This document shows positions 15,289-24,050 of a stretch of DNA of 64,000 bases, piece by piece (the first letter of the stretch is position 1; every line of letters starts with the position of its first letter). The stretch spans positions 39,977 to 103,976 of the forward strand of contig JAPKCH010000002.1 of the NCBI GenBank assembly GCA_026421185.1, written 5' to 3'. The position numbers and the translations under genes were made by a program. Source of the stretch: Dehalococcoidia bacterium (GTDB taxonomy: Bacteria; Chloroflexota; Dehalococcoidia; Lucifugimonadales; Lucifugimonadaceae). The notes beneath the pieces were generated by a model that did no database searches, was not told where the DNA came from, and worked only from the letters and a program-made list of their open reading frames with translations.

Positions 15289-16398
15289 ATGACCTTCGTT
15301 CGTAATATCAGCGCTCGCACTTTGAGCGCACTACTGCTGCTAGTGCTTAGCGCTACGTTGTTCGCTGCATGCGTAACGGAACCGCTGCCGGCTTCAGGTC
15401 GTCCAGCTTTTCCAGATGCTACGTTCGTTTCGGTCGACGTTACGCCCGCCCCTATCTCGCCAACTGCCACACCATGGCCTGCTGTTGCCGATAACGATGT
15501 GAGGATGCTGCCTGAGGGGCTTGATCCTGAGTTTTACTCTGAAGCAGATCCTAGTGAAGTAGTTGTCTTGTGGGAGAAGTTTCTTTCAGGCACGACCTTC
15601 GCGGTCACCTCAGGTCGATTTTACTTCCGTAATAGAACTCCGTTCGAGGGCGATATTCACTTGTGCCCCGGTGGAACTGGATATCTTGCTGGTAGCCCTG
15701 AGGGAGCGCTTAAATGGATGGTAAATACTTCGGCTGGTTACTGGTACGAGGTGACTTTGACTCACGAGATTCCGTTTACAGGTCGAGATGTTACGTTTGC
15801 GATAGGCGTGAACGATGGCATGCCGGTTCGATCGGGCAACACTACCCCATTGGAATTCCGTGCTAGCGACCAATGTGCATTGGCCGATGTGGGTATTCAG
15901 TACGCGTTCACGGATGAAGAACGGAAACTTTCAGAACGAGTGGAGATCGTAGTGGTGGAGATCGAAGAAATACCGTGGGTTGACGGTACTCGAGAGTTCC
16001 CTGAGCAGATCACTATCGAGGGATCGGCAGGACTCGATCAGGAAGCGGGGCTCGATTACTGGAAAGCGTATTTATCAAACGGTGTAGTCGAAGCAGTGGC
16101 GTTCAACTACGGTACCTTCGCGGTTACACAGGCGTTCACAGGTTCGCTGCATTTGTGTGGCGAACGGGTCGCTGTTCTCGATGGTGAGCCTTCTGGGGTT
16201 GGGGAATGGGCGGTTCAATCGACGGGATCGAAACCGTACGACGCGAAGATTATTTTTACTTTGCCAGGTGATTCCACGTTCAGAACCATCGTTCTAGGCG
16301 TTGACGATGTGAAGCCAATACGAATGGGCCGGAGCGAAGATACGGGGCTGATTAGTGCGACGCCTCTCGTTCTGAGTAAATCGACTGAGTGCGGGTAG
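15289..16398 (+). CDS. Lipoprotein with a duplicated domain, unknown function
   Basis: A 369-residue protein starting with a lipoprotein signal: a basic N-terminus, a hydrophobic core (LSALLLLVLSATLFAAC) and a lipobox ending in Cys28, so it should be anchored outside the cytoplasmic membrane. A Pro/Thr-rich linker follows (about 45-65). The rest consists of two related domains: the first contains HLCPGGTGYLAGSPEG and ends SDQC, the second contains HLCGERVAVLDGEPSG and ends STEC. The paired cysteines in each copy suggest one disulfide per domain. I do not recognise the family. It lies between recR and recO on the same strand but has long spacers on both sides. Confidence 0.82.
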   Translation: MTFVRNISARTLSALLLLVLSATLFAACVTEPLPASGRPAFPDATFVSVDVTPAPISPTATPWPAVADNDVRMLPEGLDPEFYSEADPSEVVVLWEKFLSGTTFAVTSGRFYFRNRTPFEGDIHLCPGGTGYLAGSPEGALKWMVNTSAGYWYEVTLTHEIPFTGRDVTFAIGVNDGMPVRSGNTTPLEFRASDQCALADVGIQYAFTDEERKLSERVEIVVVEIEEIPWVDGTREFPEQITIEGSAGLDQEAGLDYWKAYLSNGVVEAVAFNYGTFAVTQAFTGSLHLCGERVAVLDGEPSGVGEWAVQSTGSKPYDAKIIFTLPGDSTFRTIVLGVDDVKPIRMGRSEDTGLISATPLVLSKSTECG

Positions 16399-16503
16399 TT
16401 GGACTCCATTTAGTGGCTTGGACATCTAAGGTCTATGGCCTTGGTTCAACAAAAATCACAAAGGTAAGTCGTGGGTATGATTGGCAGCTATGATTAGCGC
16501 ACG

Positions 16504-17325
16504 ATGACTTCAAAGCGGCGGCCGGTTACATATACGACTGATGGCGTGGTTGTTCGCACGAGTAATTTAGGCGAGGCGGATCGGATCATCACTTTGGTGA
16601 CGCCGATTCATGGAGTTGTTCGTGGCGTTGCCAAGGCGGCTCGTAAGCCTGGTTCCAAGCTTGGCGGTCATCTTGATTTGCTGAAGCATGTAAGCGTGTC
16701 GATTCGAGAGACCAGAACACTCCATGGTTTGAGCCAGGCAGCAACCGTGAACGGGTTTAGAGGCCTGAGAAACGATCTCGATAAATTTTCACGAGCTTCG
16801 TATGTTTCTGAAATGGCGGAACGATTCTCAGTTGAAAACGGAGCCAACCAGCCACTATTCAGATTGCTGATAGCCGTGCTGGCATCGCTTGAAACGACTG
16901 ATAATCCTGAAATGGCGATTCATTTCTTCGAGATGAGGTTGCTTCAGTTGAGCGGGTTTGCTCCTGAGCTTTCAAAGTGCGTTGAAACAGGCGTTGTGCT
17001 GGAGCCTGCGAATCATTTGTATTCGGCTGATCGCGGAGGGCTTGTGAACAACGAGTCACGACCTGTTGGCGAATCGGCGCTACTGCCAGCGGGCTTGAAC
17101 ACGATCAAGTTGTTGCGATTTCTATCGAAGACAGATATTCAGCAGGCCGGCGTAATGAAGCCGAGCGAAGGCGAGAACAGACAGCTTTCTCGTATTCTGC
17201 GAGCGCAGATTCATCATGTTTTAGATCGCGGATTACGTTCTGAGGCATTCATGGACGAAGTGCGCAGTCGCCCATCTCACAATAGTGAAGCGATAGCGCC
17301 AGATAATTCGGTTTCGATCGAGTGA
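16504..17325 (+). CDS. recO: DNA repair protein RecO
   Basis: RecO anneals SSB-coated strands and with RecR loads RecA. The 273-residue product begins with the OB-fold signature TTDGVVVRTSNLGEADRIIT and VVRGVAKAARKPGSKLGGHL (about 10-60), then a helical domain with FFEMRLLQLSGFAPEL and Cys160 in SKCVETG. The four-Cys zinc finger seen in many RecO proteins is not complete here; only that Cys remains. The C-terminal residues (HHVLDRGLRSEAFMDEV) match the family end. Confidence 0.93.
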   Translation: MTSKRRPVTYTTDGVVVRTSNLGEADRIITLVTPIHGVVRGVAKAARKPGSKLGGHLDLLKHVSVSIRETRTLHGLSQAATVNGFRGLRNDLDKFSRASYVSEMAERFSVENGANQPLFRLLIAVLASLETTDNPEMAIHFFEMRLLQLSGFAPELSKCVETGVVLEPANHLYSADRGGLVNNESRPVGESALLPAGLNTIKLLRFLSKTDIQQAGVMKPSEGENRQLSRILRAQIHHVLDRGLRSEAFMDEVRSRPSHNSEAIAPDNSVSIE

Positions 17326-17494
17326 CTTAGGGTGTGACATTCATCGCAAAGAATTTGCACTGGATTGTTACACTCGGTTGAACTTATCCCTTACTTGCGG
17401 CTTGTCGCAGGATGGAAGTGGGCGTAACGCTCACATTTCGTTCAACATCTACAAATAATTACCTGTTCTTGAACGTGCCATTGGCACCTAAAAT

Positions 17495-20400
17495 ATGCCT
17501 GACTCAGACATCGTTATCCGCGGCGCCCGCGAACACAATCTTAAGAACTTCGACATCAGAATCCCGCGGGATACGATGACCGTAATCACCGGCGTATCGG
17601 GATCGGGTAAGAGCAGTCTTGCTTTCGATACTATTTTCGCTGAGGGGCAACGACGCTACGTCGAATCGCTTTCTGCGTACGCTCGGCAGTTTTTGGGCAG
17701 GATGGAAAAGCCTGACGTTGATCACATTGAGGGGCTGAGTCCTTCGATTTCCATCGATCAAAAAGGCGTTTCGAAGAACCCTCGTTCGACTGTGGGAACT
17801 GTCACTGAGATTTATGACTACCTGCGGCTTCTGTTTTCCCGTGCGGGTCGACCTCACTGTCACAACTGTGGGCGACCGGTATCGCGTCAGACTGTTCAGC
17901 AGATCGTCGATTCGATCTTGAATTGGGATGAAGGTACGCGACTGCAAGTGATGGCACCGATGGTGACTCACATGAAGGGTGAGCACCTTCAGGTTTTCGA
18001 GACGGCCCGACGAGATGGCTTTGTTCGTGTGCGTGTCGATGGTGAGACCCATGATCTTTCGGACGAGTTGAAGCTGGCGAAAACGAAGTGGCACGACATT
18101 GAAGTGGTTGTCGATCGAATTATCGTTCGTGAAGACACCGACCGTGGGCGGTTGACTGAATCGGTTGAGACTGCGCTTCGACTTACAGGCGGAAACCTGA
18201 TCGCTTCGAAATTGGGTAGTGACGGTACGGATGATGAGGATGTCATTTACTCAGAGCATTTCGCCTGTGTTCACTGCGATATTTCTATTGCGGAGCTCGA
18301 GCCGCGTAATTTCTCGTTTAACACTCCTTTTGGAGCGTGCCCGACTTGCACTGGACTTGGATACAAGCTGGAAGTCGACCCTGATTTAGTAATTCAGGAC
18401 AAATCACTGAGTTTGAACAATGGCGCTATTACTCCTTGGGCTCGATCAGGTTCGAACTCCCCTTGGTACAACTCGACTCTAGAATCACTTTCTGAGCACT
18501 TTGGATTCTCGATGGACACGCCTGTTCGCGAGATGGATATGGATCACTTAAGCGTGATTCTGTATGGAACTGCGGGCAGGAAGCTTGATGTTTCTCACCA
18601 GACTCAAAAGGGCAAAGTTTATAGCTGGAACACATCGTTCGATGGAGTGATTCCGAACATGGAACGACGCCACATCGATACAGAATCAGACTCAGTTCGC
18701 GATGACATAGCGCGGTATATGACTCAACGTGCGTGTGCGACTTGCGGCGGTGCACGTCTGAAGCCCGAAGTTCTAGCGGTGACCGTTCTCGGCATGAACG
18801 TAATGGAAGTCACGGGTCAGTCAGTAGAAAACGCATTGCGGTGGGTCGCAGCGTGCCGAACTAGTGAGTGGCCTGGCAACGGTGAATACAGCGGCGAGGC
18901 TGAAGACCCCCTGAGTAATCGAGAACAGGCGATTGCAGCTCAAATTTTGAAAGAAGTGGAAGCACGTTTGGGCTTCCTTTCGAGGGTTGGACTCGATTAT
19001 CTGACTCTCGACCGAGCTGCGGCAACGCTTTCGGGTGGTGAGGGTCAACGAATTAGGCTTGCGACTCAGATCGGATCGGGGCTGATGGGCGTTTTGTACG
19101 TGTGTGACGAGCCTTCAGTGGGATTACATCCTGCGGACAATGATCGCTTGATCGGCACGCTGAAGAACCTTCGTGATGTGGGTAATACGGTTCTGATCGT
19201 CGAACACGATGAATCTGTAATGCGAGCAGCCGATCATATTGTCGATATGGGGCCGGGAGCAGGTCAGTTCGGCGGAAACGTAGTGGTTGAAGGTCCGATT
19301 GACGCGATTCTCAAGAGCGAGGAGTCGCTTACGGGTGCTTATCTAAGTGGACGTAAGTCGATTCCTGTTCCGAAGAAGCGTCGTAAAGGTAATGGCAGCG
19401 AGATTGCTGTTATTGGTGCTCGCGAAAACAATCTGAAGAACGTTTCTGTAGCGATTCCACTTGGGACACTGACTTGTGTGACCGGTGTTTCAGGTTCGGG
19501 TAAGAGCACGCTTGTGAACGAGATTCTTTCTAAGAAGCTTTCACAGCACTTCTATCGTTCGAAGGACAGGCCCGGCGAACACGATGAAGTGACAGGGCTT
19601 GAACACGTCGACAAAGTGATTAACATTGATCAATCGGCGATTGGTCGAACGCCTCGTTCGAATCCGGCTACTTACACGGGCGTATTCACGAATATTAGAG
19701 ATATTTTCGCTTCAATGCCTGAGTCGAAGGCACGTGGTTACAAGGCTGGTCGTTTTTCGTTCAACGTAAAGGGTGGTCGTTGCGAGGCTTGCAGCGGTGC
19801 TGGTTACGTTCAGATCGAGATGCAGTTCCTGCCAGATGTGACTGTGCCGTGTGAGATTTGTCTTGGCGCTCGGTACAACCGAGAAGCTCTTGAGATTAAG
19901 TTCAAGGGCAAGTCGATTGCAGATGTTCTGGATATGACCGTTGCTGAAGCAGCTGATGTGTTCGAAAACATTCCTTCGATAGCCAATAAGATGAGGACGC
20001 TGACCGATGTGGGTCTTGGCTATGTGCATTTGGGTCAGCCCGCCACGACACTTTCGGGTGGTGAGGCTCAACGAATCAAGCTGTCGTCTGAGCTATCGAA
20101 GCGTTCTACGGGCAAAACGGTCTACATTCTCGATGAGCCAACTACTGGTCTTTCGTTCGACGATGCTGCGAAGCTGATGATCGTGCTGCACCGATTGGTA
20201 GATGCTGGAAACTCGATCATATTGATTGAGCACCACTTGGATCTGATTAAGAATGCCGATTGGATTCTCGATATGGGCCCATTGGCTGGTGATCGAGGCG
20301 GAAAGCTCGTTGCCGAGGGCACACCAGAGTTTGTCGCATCGGTGAAGAGTTCGTCTACAGGGCTGTATCTCGCCGAAATGGACGGCATAAAGCCCAATGC

Positions 20401-20575
20401 CAAAGCCCCTGGCACTGTGAAAGCTCGAAAATTCAAGTCCGCTACGAACGGAATTAACGGTGATGAGATCACGTTACCGGATAGGCCTACCACCTCAGCC
20501 AACGGCGCAACTAAGACGCGTAAGAACTCGCGTCGGTACCGAAGGCGCCGTCGCGGGGCTGCAACCGGCGGATAG
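17495..20575 (+). CDS. uvrA: UvrABC system protein A (excinuclease ATPase subunit)
   Basis: The damage-recognition subunit of nucleotide excision repair. In 1026 residues it has two ABC ATPase modules: Walker A GVSGSGKSSLAFDT near 34 and GVSGSGKSTLVNEI near 663, with ABC signatures LSGGEGQRIRLA and LSGGEAQRIKLS. It has the zinc fingers CHNCGRPVS, CVHCDIS...CPTCTGLGY and CEACSGAGYVQ...CEICLGARY. The UvrB-binding and insertion regions are present. After the normal end near 955 there is an extra tail of about 70 residues ending in a very basic stretch (KTRKNSRRYRRRRRG). The start is ATG 17495. It stands alone; uvrB and uvrC are not in the window. Confidence 0.97.
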   Translation: MPDSDIVIRGAREHNLKNFDIRIPRDTMTVITGVSGSGKSSLAFDTIFAEGQRRYVESLSAYARQFLGRMEKPDVDHIEGLSPSISIDQKGVSKNPRSTVGTVTEIYDYLRLLFSRAGRPHCHNCGRPVSRQTVQQIVDSILNWDEGTRLQVMAPMVTHMKGEHLQVFETARRDGFVRVRVDGETHDLSDELKLAKTKWHDIEVVVDRIIVREDTDRGRLTESVETALRLTGGNLIASKLGSDGTDDEDVIYSEHFACVHCDISIAELEPRNFSFNTPFGACPTCTGLGYKLEVDPDLVIQDKSLSLNNGAITPWARSGSNSPWYNSTLESLSEHFGFSMDTPVREMDMDHLSVILYGTAGRKLDVSHQTQKGKVYSWNTSFDGVIPNMERRHIDTESDSVRDDIARYMTQRACATCGGARLKPEVLAVTVLGMNVMEVTGQSVENALRWVAACRTSEWPGNGEYSGEAEDPLSNREQAIAAQILKEVEARLGFLSRVGLDYLTLDRAAATLSGGEGQRIRLATQIGSGLMGVLYVCDEPSVGLHPADNDRLIGTLKNLRDVGNTVLIVEHDESVMRAADHIVDMGPGAGQFGGNVVVEGPIDAILKSEESLTGAYLSGRKSIPVPKKRRKGNGSEIAVIGARENNLKNVSVAIPLGTLTCVTGVSGSGKSTLVNEILSKKLSQHFYRSKDRPGEHDEVTGLEHVDKVINIDQSAIGRTPRSNPATYTGVFTNIRDIFASMPESKARGYKAGRFSFNVKGGRCEACSGAGYVQIEMQFLPDVTVPCEICLGARYNREALEIKFKGKSIADVLDMTVAEAADVFENIPSIANKMRTLTDVGLGYVHLGQPATTLSGGEAQRIKLSSELSKRSTGKTVYILDEPTTGLSFDDAAKLMIVLHRLVDAGNSIILIEHHLDLIKNADWILDMGPLAGDRGGKLVAEGTPEFVASVKSSSTGLYLAEMDGIKPNAKAPGTVKARKFKSATNGINGDEITLPDRPTTSANGATKTRKNSRRYRRRRRGAATGG

Positions 20576-20632
20576 TTCGTTTGAACTTCTAATTAACCCC
20601 CGGAACGCCACTTAGCTCTCCCGAATGGATCC

Positions 20633-20761
20633 GTGCGCTCACGCTACGTCGAGTTCATTAGTGAATTGGTCAGCAGGATGGACGCTGACTTCCCTCCAGG
20701 TATACGACCGTCAGCTCCGCTTGCGCAGCCTGCGGTTTCAGTTGCTTATGAGAAGCAATAA
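20633..20761 (+). pseudogene. Possible gene remnant or very small protein
   Basis: A 42-codon open stretch beginning at GTG reads VRSRYVEFISELVSRMDAD and goes on with a Pro/Ala-rich part (PPGIRPSAPLAQPAVS), ending at TAA 20759-20761. The protein-like composition suggests the C-terminal relic of a lost gene. No ribosome site and no family are recognised. Confidence 0.25.
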
Positions 20762-20801
20762 TTCGCTGATATTAATCGTAAACGCTGGATCGTCGACTAG
20801 A

Positions 20802-21302
20802 TTAGCCGTCGCTTTGAACGATAATGGCTAGGTTTTCACACGCTGAAATATCGGTCTGACAGAGCATTACCATGTTTCCTGCGACTAGATAGGCGTGATA
20901 GCTGGTGCGGTTATTGCCAGATGTGATGATTCCGCCAGCAGAGTTGGACGCAGGCGAACGGCCGAGGATCGCAAGCGCCGATTTGACACCTGCCGACATT
21001 GCATCAGCGTGTGTGGCGTATTTACGAATTTCAATATCTCGCCTATCAGCAAATCCGTAGTAGACGTTCGTTGCCAGCGGCACGGTGTCTATATCGAACT
21101 CTTTGCTCAGTTTGAACCCGGCGACTTCGAAATTCTCAACAGTGAATACTTCGTCGATTCGCAGGATAAGTGCGACTTCTTCACCATCATTAGACGTAGA
21201 GACGGTGTCGCCGGCTAAATCGTATGGATCACTTGATCCGCAGGCAACAGCGAACAGCGCCAAAGAGAATATCGAGAACACAAGCAGTTTCCTGAATAGC
21301 AC
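20802..21302 (-). CDS. Small lipoprotein of unknown function
   Basis: A 166-residue protein with a clear lipoprotein signal: MLFRKLLVFSIFSLALFAVAC, with the lipobox FAVAC giving Cys21 as the lipidated residue. The mature part is a single compact domain with two further cysteines (CQTDISAC, near the C-terminus) that could form a disulfide. It is presumably displayed on the outer face of the membrane. No domain is recognised. It is alone on the minus strand, separated by 126 bases (with a dispersed repeat) from the MFS gene, which lies upstream on the same strand. Confidence 0.8.
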   Translation of the reverse strand: MLFRKLLVFSIFSLALFAVACGSSDPYDLAGDTVSTSNDGEEVALILRIDEVFTVENFEVAGFKLSKEFDIDTVPLATNVYYGFADRRDIEIRKYATHADAMSAGVKSALAILGRSPASNSAGGIITSGNNRTSYHAYLVAGNMVMLCQTDISACENLAIIVQSDG

Positions 21303-21322
21303 TAGATACTCCGTTTAATCGT

Positions 21323-21378
21323 GATTACCGCCCGGTCGGCTTCGCTCAGGGCAGACTGCTAACTCCTCGCAATGGCAA
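21323..21378. repeat. Dispersed palindromic element, family A (long variant)
   Basis: GATTACCGCCC...CTCCTCGCAATGGCAAC has the same two arms as the copy at 808, with an inserted central part (CGGCTTCGCTCAGGGCAG). It lies between the lipoprotein and MFS genes. Confidence 0.45.
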
Positions 21379-21428
21379 CACTACGCTGACCACTCTCCTG
21401 CCGAGGTTTCGCAAACCATAGCAAATGG

Positions 21429-22643
21429 TTAGCGTTTTCCGCCGGCTAGGTTCAATGATTCTGGGAGAGAACGGAGTCGGAGCATTGCGGCTGTACCAAT
21501 TACCGGTCCGAGTGCGAGCATTGCGAACGCCCAGCCCCACCCTGAGGAATCTTTGACAATTGGTAGTAGCCATATGGAAACTGCGGTTAGAGCGAAGCCG
21601 ATGCCGGTTTGAAAGGTGAGCATGGTGCCACGGTAGGCGGGGTCGCTCAATTCAGTCATAGCGGTTGAGAATTGAGCGGAGTCGGCGATTATAGATGCAC
21701 CCCATATCATAGCTAATATCACGATCAACACAGTCATTTCGACAGGTATGAATCCTATAAATGCCGCCATAGTTCCACTAATAATCATCGCGATACTTGT
21801 TACTGCGGTTCGCCCTATTTTTTCGGACCATGCTCCTGCAAGCGAGCTTGCGAAAGCCCCTGCTGCGAATACAAGGAACGTGAGGACGCTGGCAAGATCG
21901 AGGCTGTCGCCAATCAACGATCTATCGCCTACGACGTAAAGCATGAAGCTGCCGATCCATGCCCACATTGCGTACAGCTCCCATTGGTGGCCGAGGTATC
22001 CGGTTAGTGCGAGTCGGGGACCCCGTTCAGTGAGGGCGCTAATCAGATAGCGAGGATTGAACTTGGCGCCTTTCACATCGTGGGGACCGTCTGTGACCAT
22101 GAATTTCAGTATTAATCCGCCGATTATCGCCAGAATTGAACTGCCAATAATCACAGCTTGCCAGTTTTCAGAAAATACAGATCGAAGCAGATGTGGTGAT
22201 CCAGAGCCGATGGTGAGTGCCCCAACCATGGTTCCAAGGGCGAATCCTCTGCCTTTTGTGTACCAGCCAGAAATCACTTTCATTGCGGGCGGGTAAACGC
22301 CACCTAGGAACGCACCAGTTGCGAATCGAGCTGCGATCAGCATTGGGGTTGATTCGACTGGTATAACGAGTAAGTTGGTTGCAGCTGCAAGAATTGCCGA
22401 TACGGCGAACAGTGTTCGAGCGTTGACGAGGTCGGAGAGATTGGTGAAGGCAATGATAAGTGTGCCGAGAACGAATCCGAGCTGAACGGCGATTGTCAGA
22501 ATCGCAATCGTTGATTCGTCGACTGATTTCTCAATTTCGAGTGCTCCAGATATAGCGTTCGTCGAGAACCACACCGATAAAGAAAAGAATGTGGCTACTG
22601 ATATGAAAAATAGTGATCGTGTTCGTGTTTCAGCTTTGAACAT
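21429..22643 (-). CDS. Major facilitator superfamily transporter
   Basis: A 404-residue integral membrane protein with about 12 hydrophobic helices in two halves. The first follows MFKAETRTRSLFF. The loop after helix 2 contains NLSDLVNARTLFAVS in the place of the GX3DR motif, and the loop after helix 4 carries SGWYTKGRGFALG, which resembles the family's motif. The second half starts near 210 after a cytoplasmic loop (DGPHDVKGAKFNPRY). The substrate cannot be read from the sequence; it resembles nitrate/organic anion and sugar-type MFS members. It is divergent from the thioesterase at 22799. Confidence 0.87.
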   Translation of the reverse strand: MFKAETRTRSLFFISVATFFSLSVWFSTNAISGALEIEKSVDESTIAILTIAVQLGFVLGTLIIAFTNLSDLVNARTLFAVSAILAAATNLLVIPVESTPMLIAARFATGAFLGGVYPPAMKVISGWYTKGRGFALGTMVGALTIGSGSPHLLRSVFSENWQAVIIGSSILAIIGGLILKFMVTDGPHDVKGAKFNPRYLISALTERGPRLALTGYLGHQWELYAMWAWIGSFMLYVVGDRSLIGDSLDLASVLTFLVFAAGAFASSLAGAWSEKIGRTAVTSIAMIISGTMAAFIGFIPVEMTVLIVILAMIWGASIIADSAQFSTAMTELSDPAYRGTMLTFQTGIGFALTAVSIWLLPIVKDSSGWGWAFAMLALGPVIGTAAMLRLRSLPESLNLAGGKR

Positions 22644-22798
22644 GAATATTTGATGTATGCGTAGCTCGTTTAAGATGCTTCAATAACCGTTCGAATGCTA
22701 TCTAGCTTGCCAATTATTTCCAAGTGAAGCTTTCGGGCGGTATTGTTTTACCTGTTGGATATTCGTTAGCTACGAGATACAAAGTTTCGAGGATAAGT

Positions 22799-23305
22799 AT
22801 GGGCCAGAGCGAACTAGAACTCACTTACTTTCAGGACGGTCTTCACGGTAATCATTGTTACGGTTGCGGTGCATGGAATGATAAGGGGTTAAGGATTAAA
22901 TCGTTCTGGGATGGCGATGAATCGGTTTGTATTTATCAACCAGATCAGCACCATGCAGCGATGCCCCCTGATGTGATGAACGGTGGAACCATCGCTGCCA
23001 TTATCGATTGCCACGGGGTGTGCTCGGCGATAGCTGATGCGTACCGAACAGAGGGTCGTGAGGTTGGTGATGGTCAGAAGATTTGGTACGCAACTGCGTC
23101 GCTGACGGTGAACTATCGAAAACCCACTCGAATCGACGGGCCTGTGACAGCCCGTGCTCGATTGACTGAGAAGACTCACAAGAAGACTGCGTTTGCGGTC
23201 GATTTTTACTCGCATGATGGAGTCTTAACTTGCGATGCGACCGTGCTTTCGCTGAGAGTCCCTGACGAGTGGGCTGATCCGACAGGCTTATTTCAACATC
23301 TGTAG
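22799..23305 (+). CDS. PaaI-type hotdog thioesterase
   Basis: A 168-residue single-hotdog protein, probably hydrolysing an acyl-CoA thioester. Features are HGNHCYGCGAWNDKGL at the N-terminus (the Cys pair common in this subgroup), the active-site helix MNGGTIAAIIDCHGVCSAIA (N-G-G and Asp) and the strand VNYRKPTRIDGPVTARARL. I use ATG 22799 because GAGG lies six bases before it; the frame is open 25 codons further upstream but that part is not conserved-looking. It is divergent from the MFS transporter. The physiological CoA ester is unknown. Confidence 0.86.
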   Translation: MGQSELELTYFQDGLHGNHCYGCGAWNDKGLRIKSFWDGDESVCIYQPDQHHAAMPPDVMNGGTIAAIIDCHGVCSAIADAYRTEGREVGDGQKIWYATASLTVNYRKPTRIDGPVTARARLTEKTHKKTAFAVDFYSHDGVLTCDATVLSLRVPDEWADPTGLFQHL

Positions 23306-23414
23306 CCTGTTGCTTGATATTTAAGGTAGTAATTATTAGTTTTCGCTAGGAACTTGGAATTATTGAACGCACTTTAATCCCTGATGAATGTCAGGGCATT
23401 TGGATGTAAATATT

Positions 23415-23885
23415 ATGAAATTGGCAGTTGGTGGCGATCACGCAGGTTTTTCTATGAAGGGTCCTGTCGTTGAATATTTGAAATCTCTTGGGCACGACGT
23501 GACTGACTACGGCACTAACTCTGAAGAATCTGTCGATTTTACAGATGTCGCACAACGAGTAACTTCGGCAATTCTTTCTGGTGATGCGGAACGCGGAATT
23601 CTTGTTTGCGGGACGGGTGTTGGAGCGGCTATTGCCGGTAACAAGGTTCCGGGTATACGTGCGGCTTTGACACACGACACTCATTGCGCACATCAGGGTG
23701 TGGAACACGATGATGTGAACCTGATTTGTATGGGTGCGTGGATTATCGGAATTGCCGTTGCTAAAGAGGTTATCGACGCTTTTTTGAATGCAGAGTTTTC
23801 GACAGATCCAGATTTCAGACGTCGAGTGGATAAGCTCGCCGAAATGGAACGTAAGTACGCGGAAGAACTAGTTCAGCTAGATTAA
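23415..23885 (+). CDS. rpiB: RpiB/LacA/LacB family sugar-phosphate isomerase
   Basis: Interconverts ribose 5-phosphate and ribulose 5-phosphate, or a similar aldose/ketose phosphate pair. The 156-residue product has GGDHAGFSMKGPV at the start, GILVCGTGVGAAIAGNKV with the catalytic Cys of the enediol mechanism, GIRAALTHDTHCAHQGVEHDD and LICMGAWIIG. ATG 23415 gives the usual family N-terminus (MKLAVGGDH); the frame opens nine codons earlier. Some members act on modified sugars such as allose or apiose phosphates, so the substrate is not certain. Confidence 0.88.
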   Translation: MKLAVGGDHAGFSMKGPVVEYLKSLGHDVTDYGTNSEESVDFTDVAQRVTSAILSGDAERGILVCGTGVGAAIAGNKVPGIRAALTHDTHCAHQGVEHDDVNLICMGAWIIGIAVAKEVIDAFLNAEFSTDPDFRRRVDKLAEMERKYAEELVQLD

Positions 23886-24005
23886 TGCACTATGCCTAGA
23901 GCAATGGAATCGGACAGTACTGAAGTAATGTAACGCGGTAAGTGGGCTGGGCGTTCGGAATTCTTCGTAGACGTCGAGCTGGACTTGGCCGCGCACCCAG
24001 CTTAC

Positions 24006-24040
24006 CCAACTGCCACCTCCTGACAGAAGTCGGCAGTTGG
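24006..24040. terminator. Inverted repeat between convergent genes, possible terminator
   Basis: CCAACTGCC (24006-24014) pairs perfectly with GGCAGTTGG (24032-24040), and GAC/GTC can pair inside the loop. It lies between the rpiB stop and the enolase-family stop. There is no T-run on either side, so termination is only a suggestion. Confidence 0.45.
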
Positions 24041-24050
24041 TGTCTCTGAG

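Noticed and set aside
18429..18500. tRNA-like GGTTCGAA arm
   Set aside because: It is inside the uvrA coding sequence and no cloverleaf can be drawn around it.
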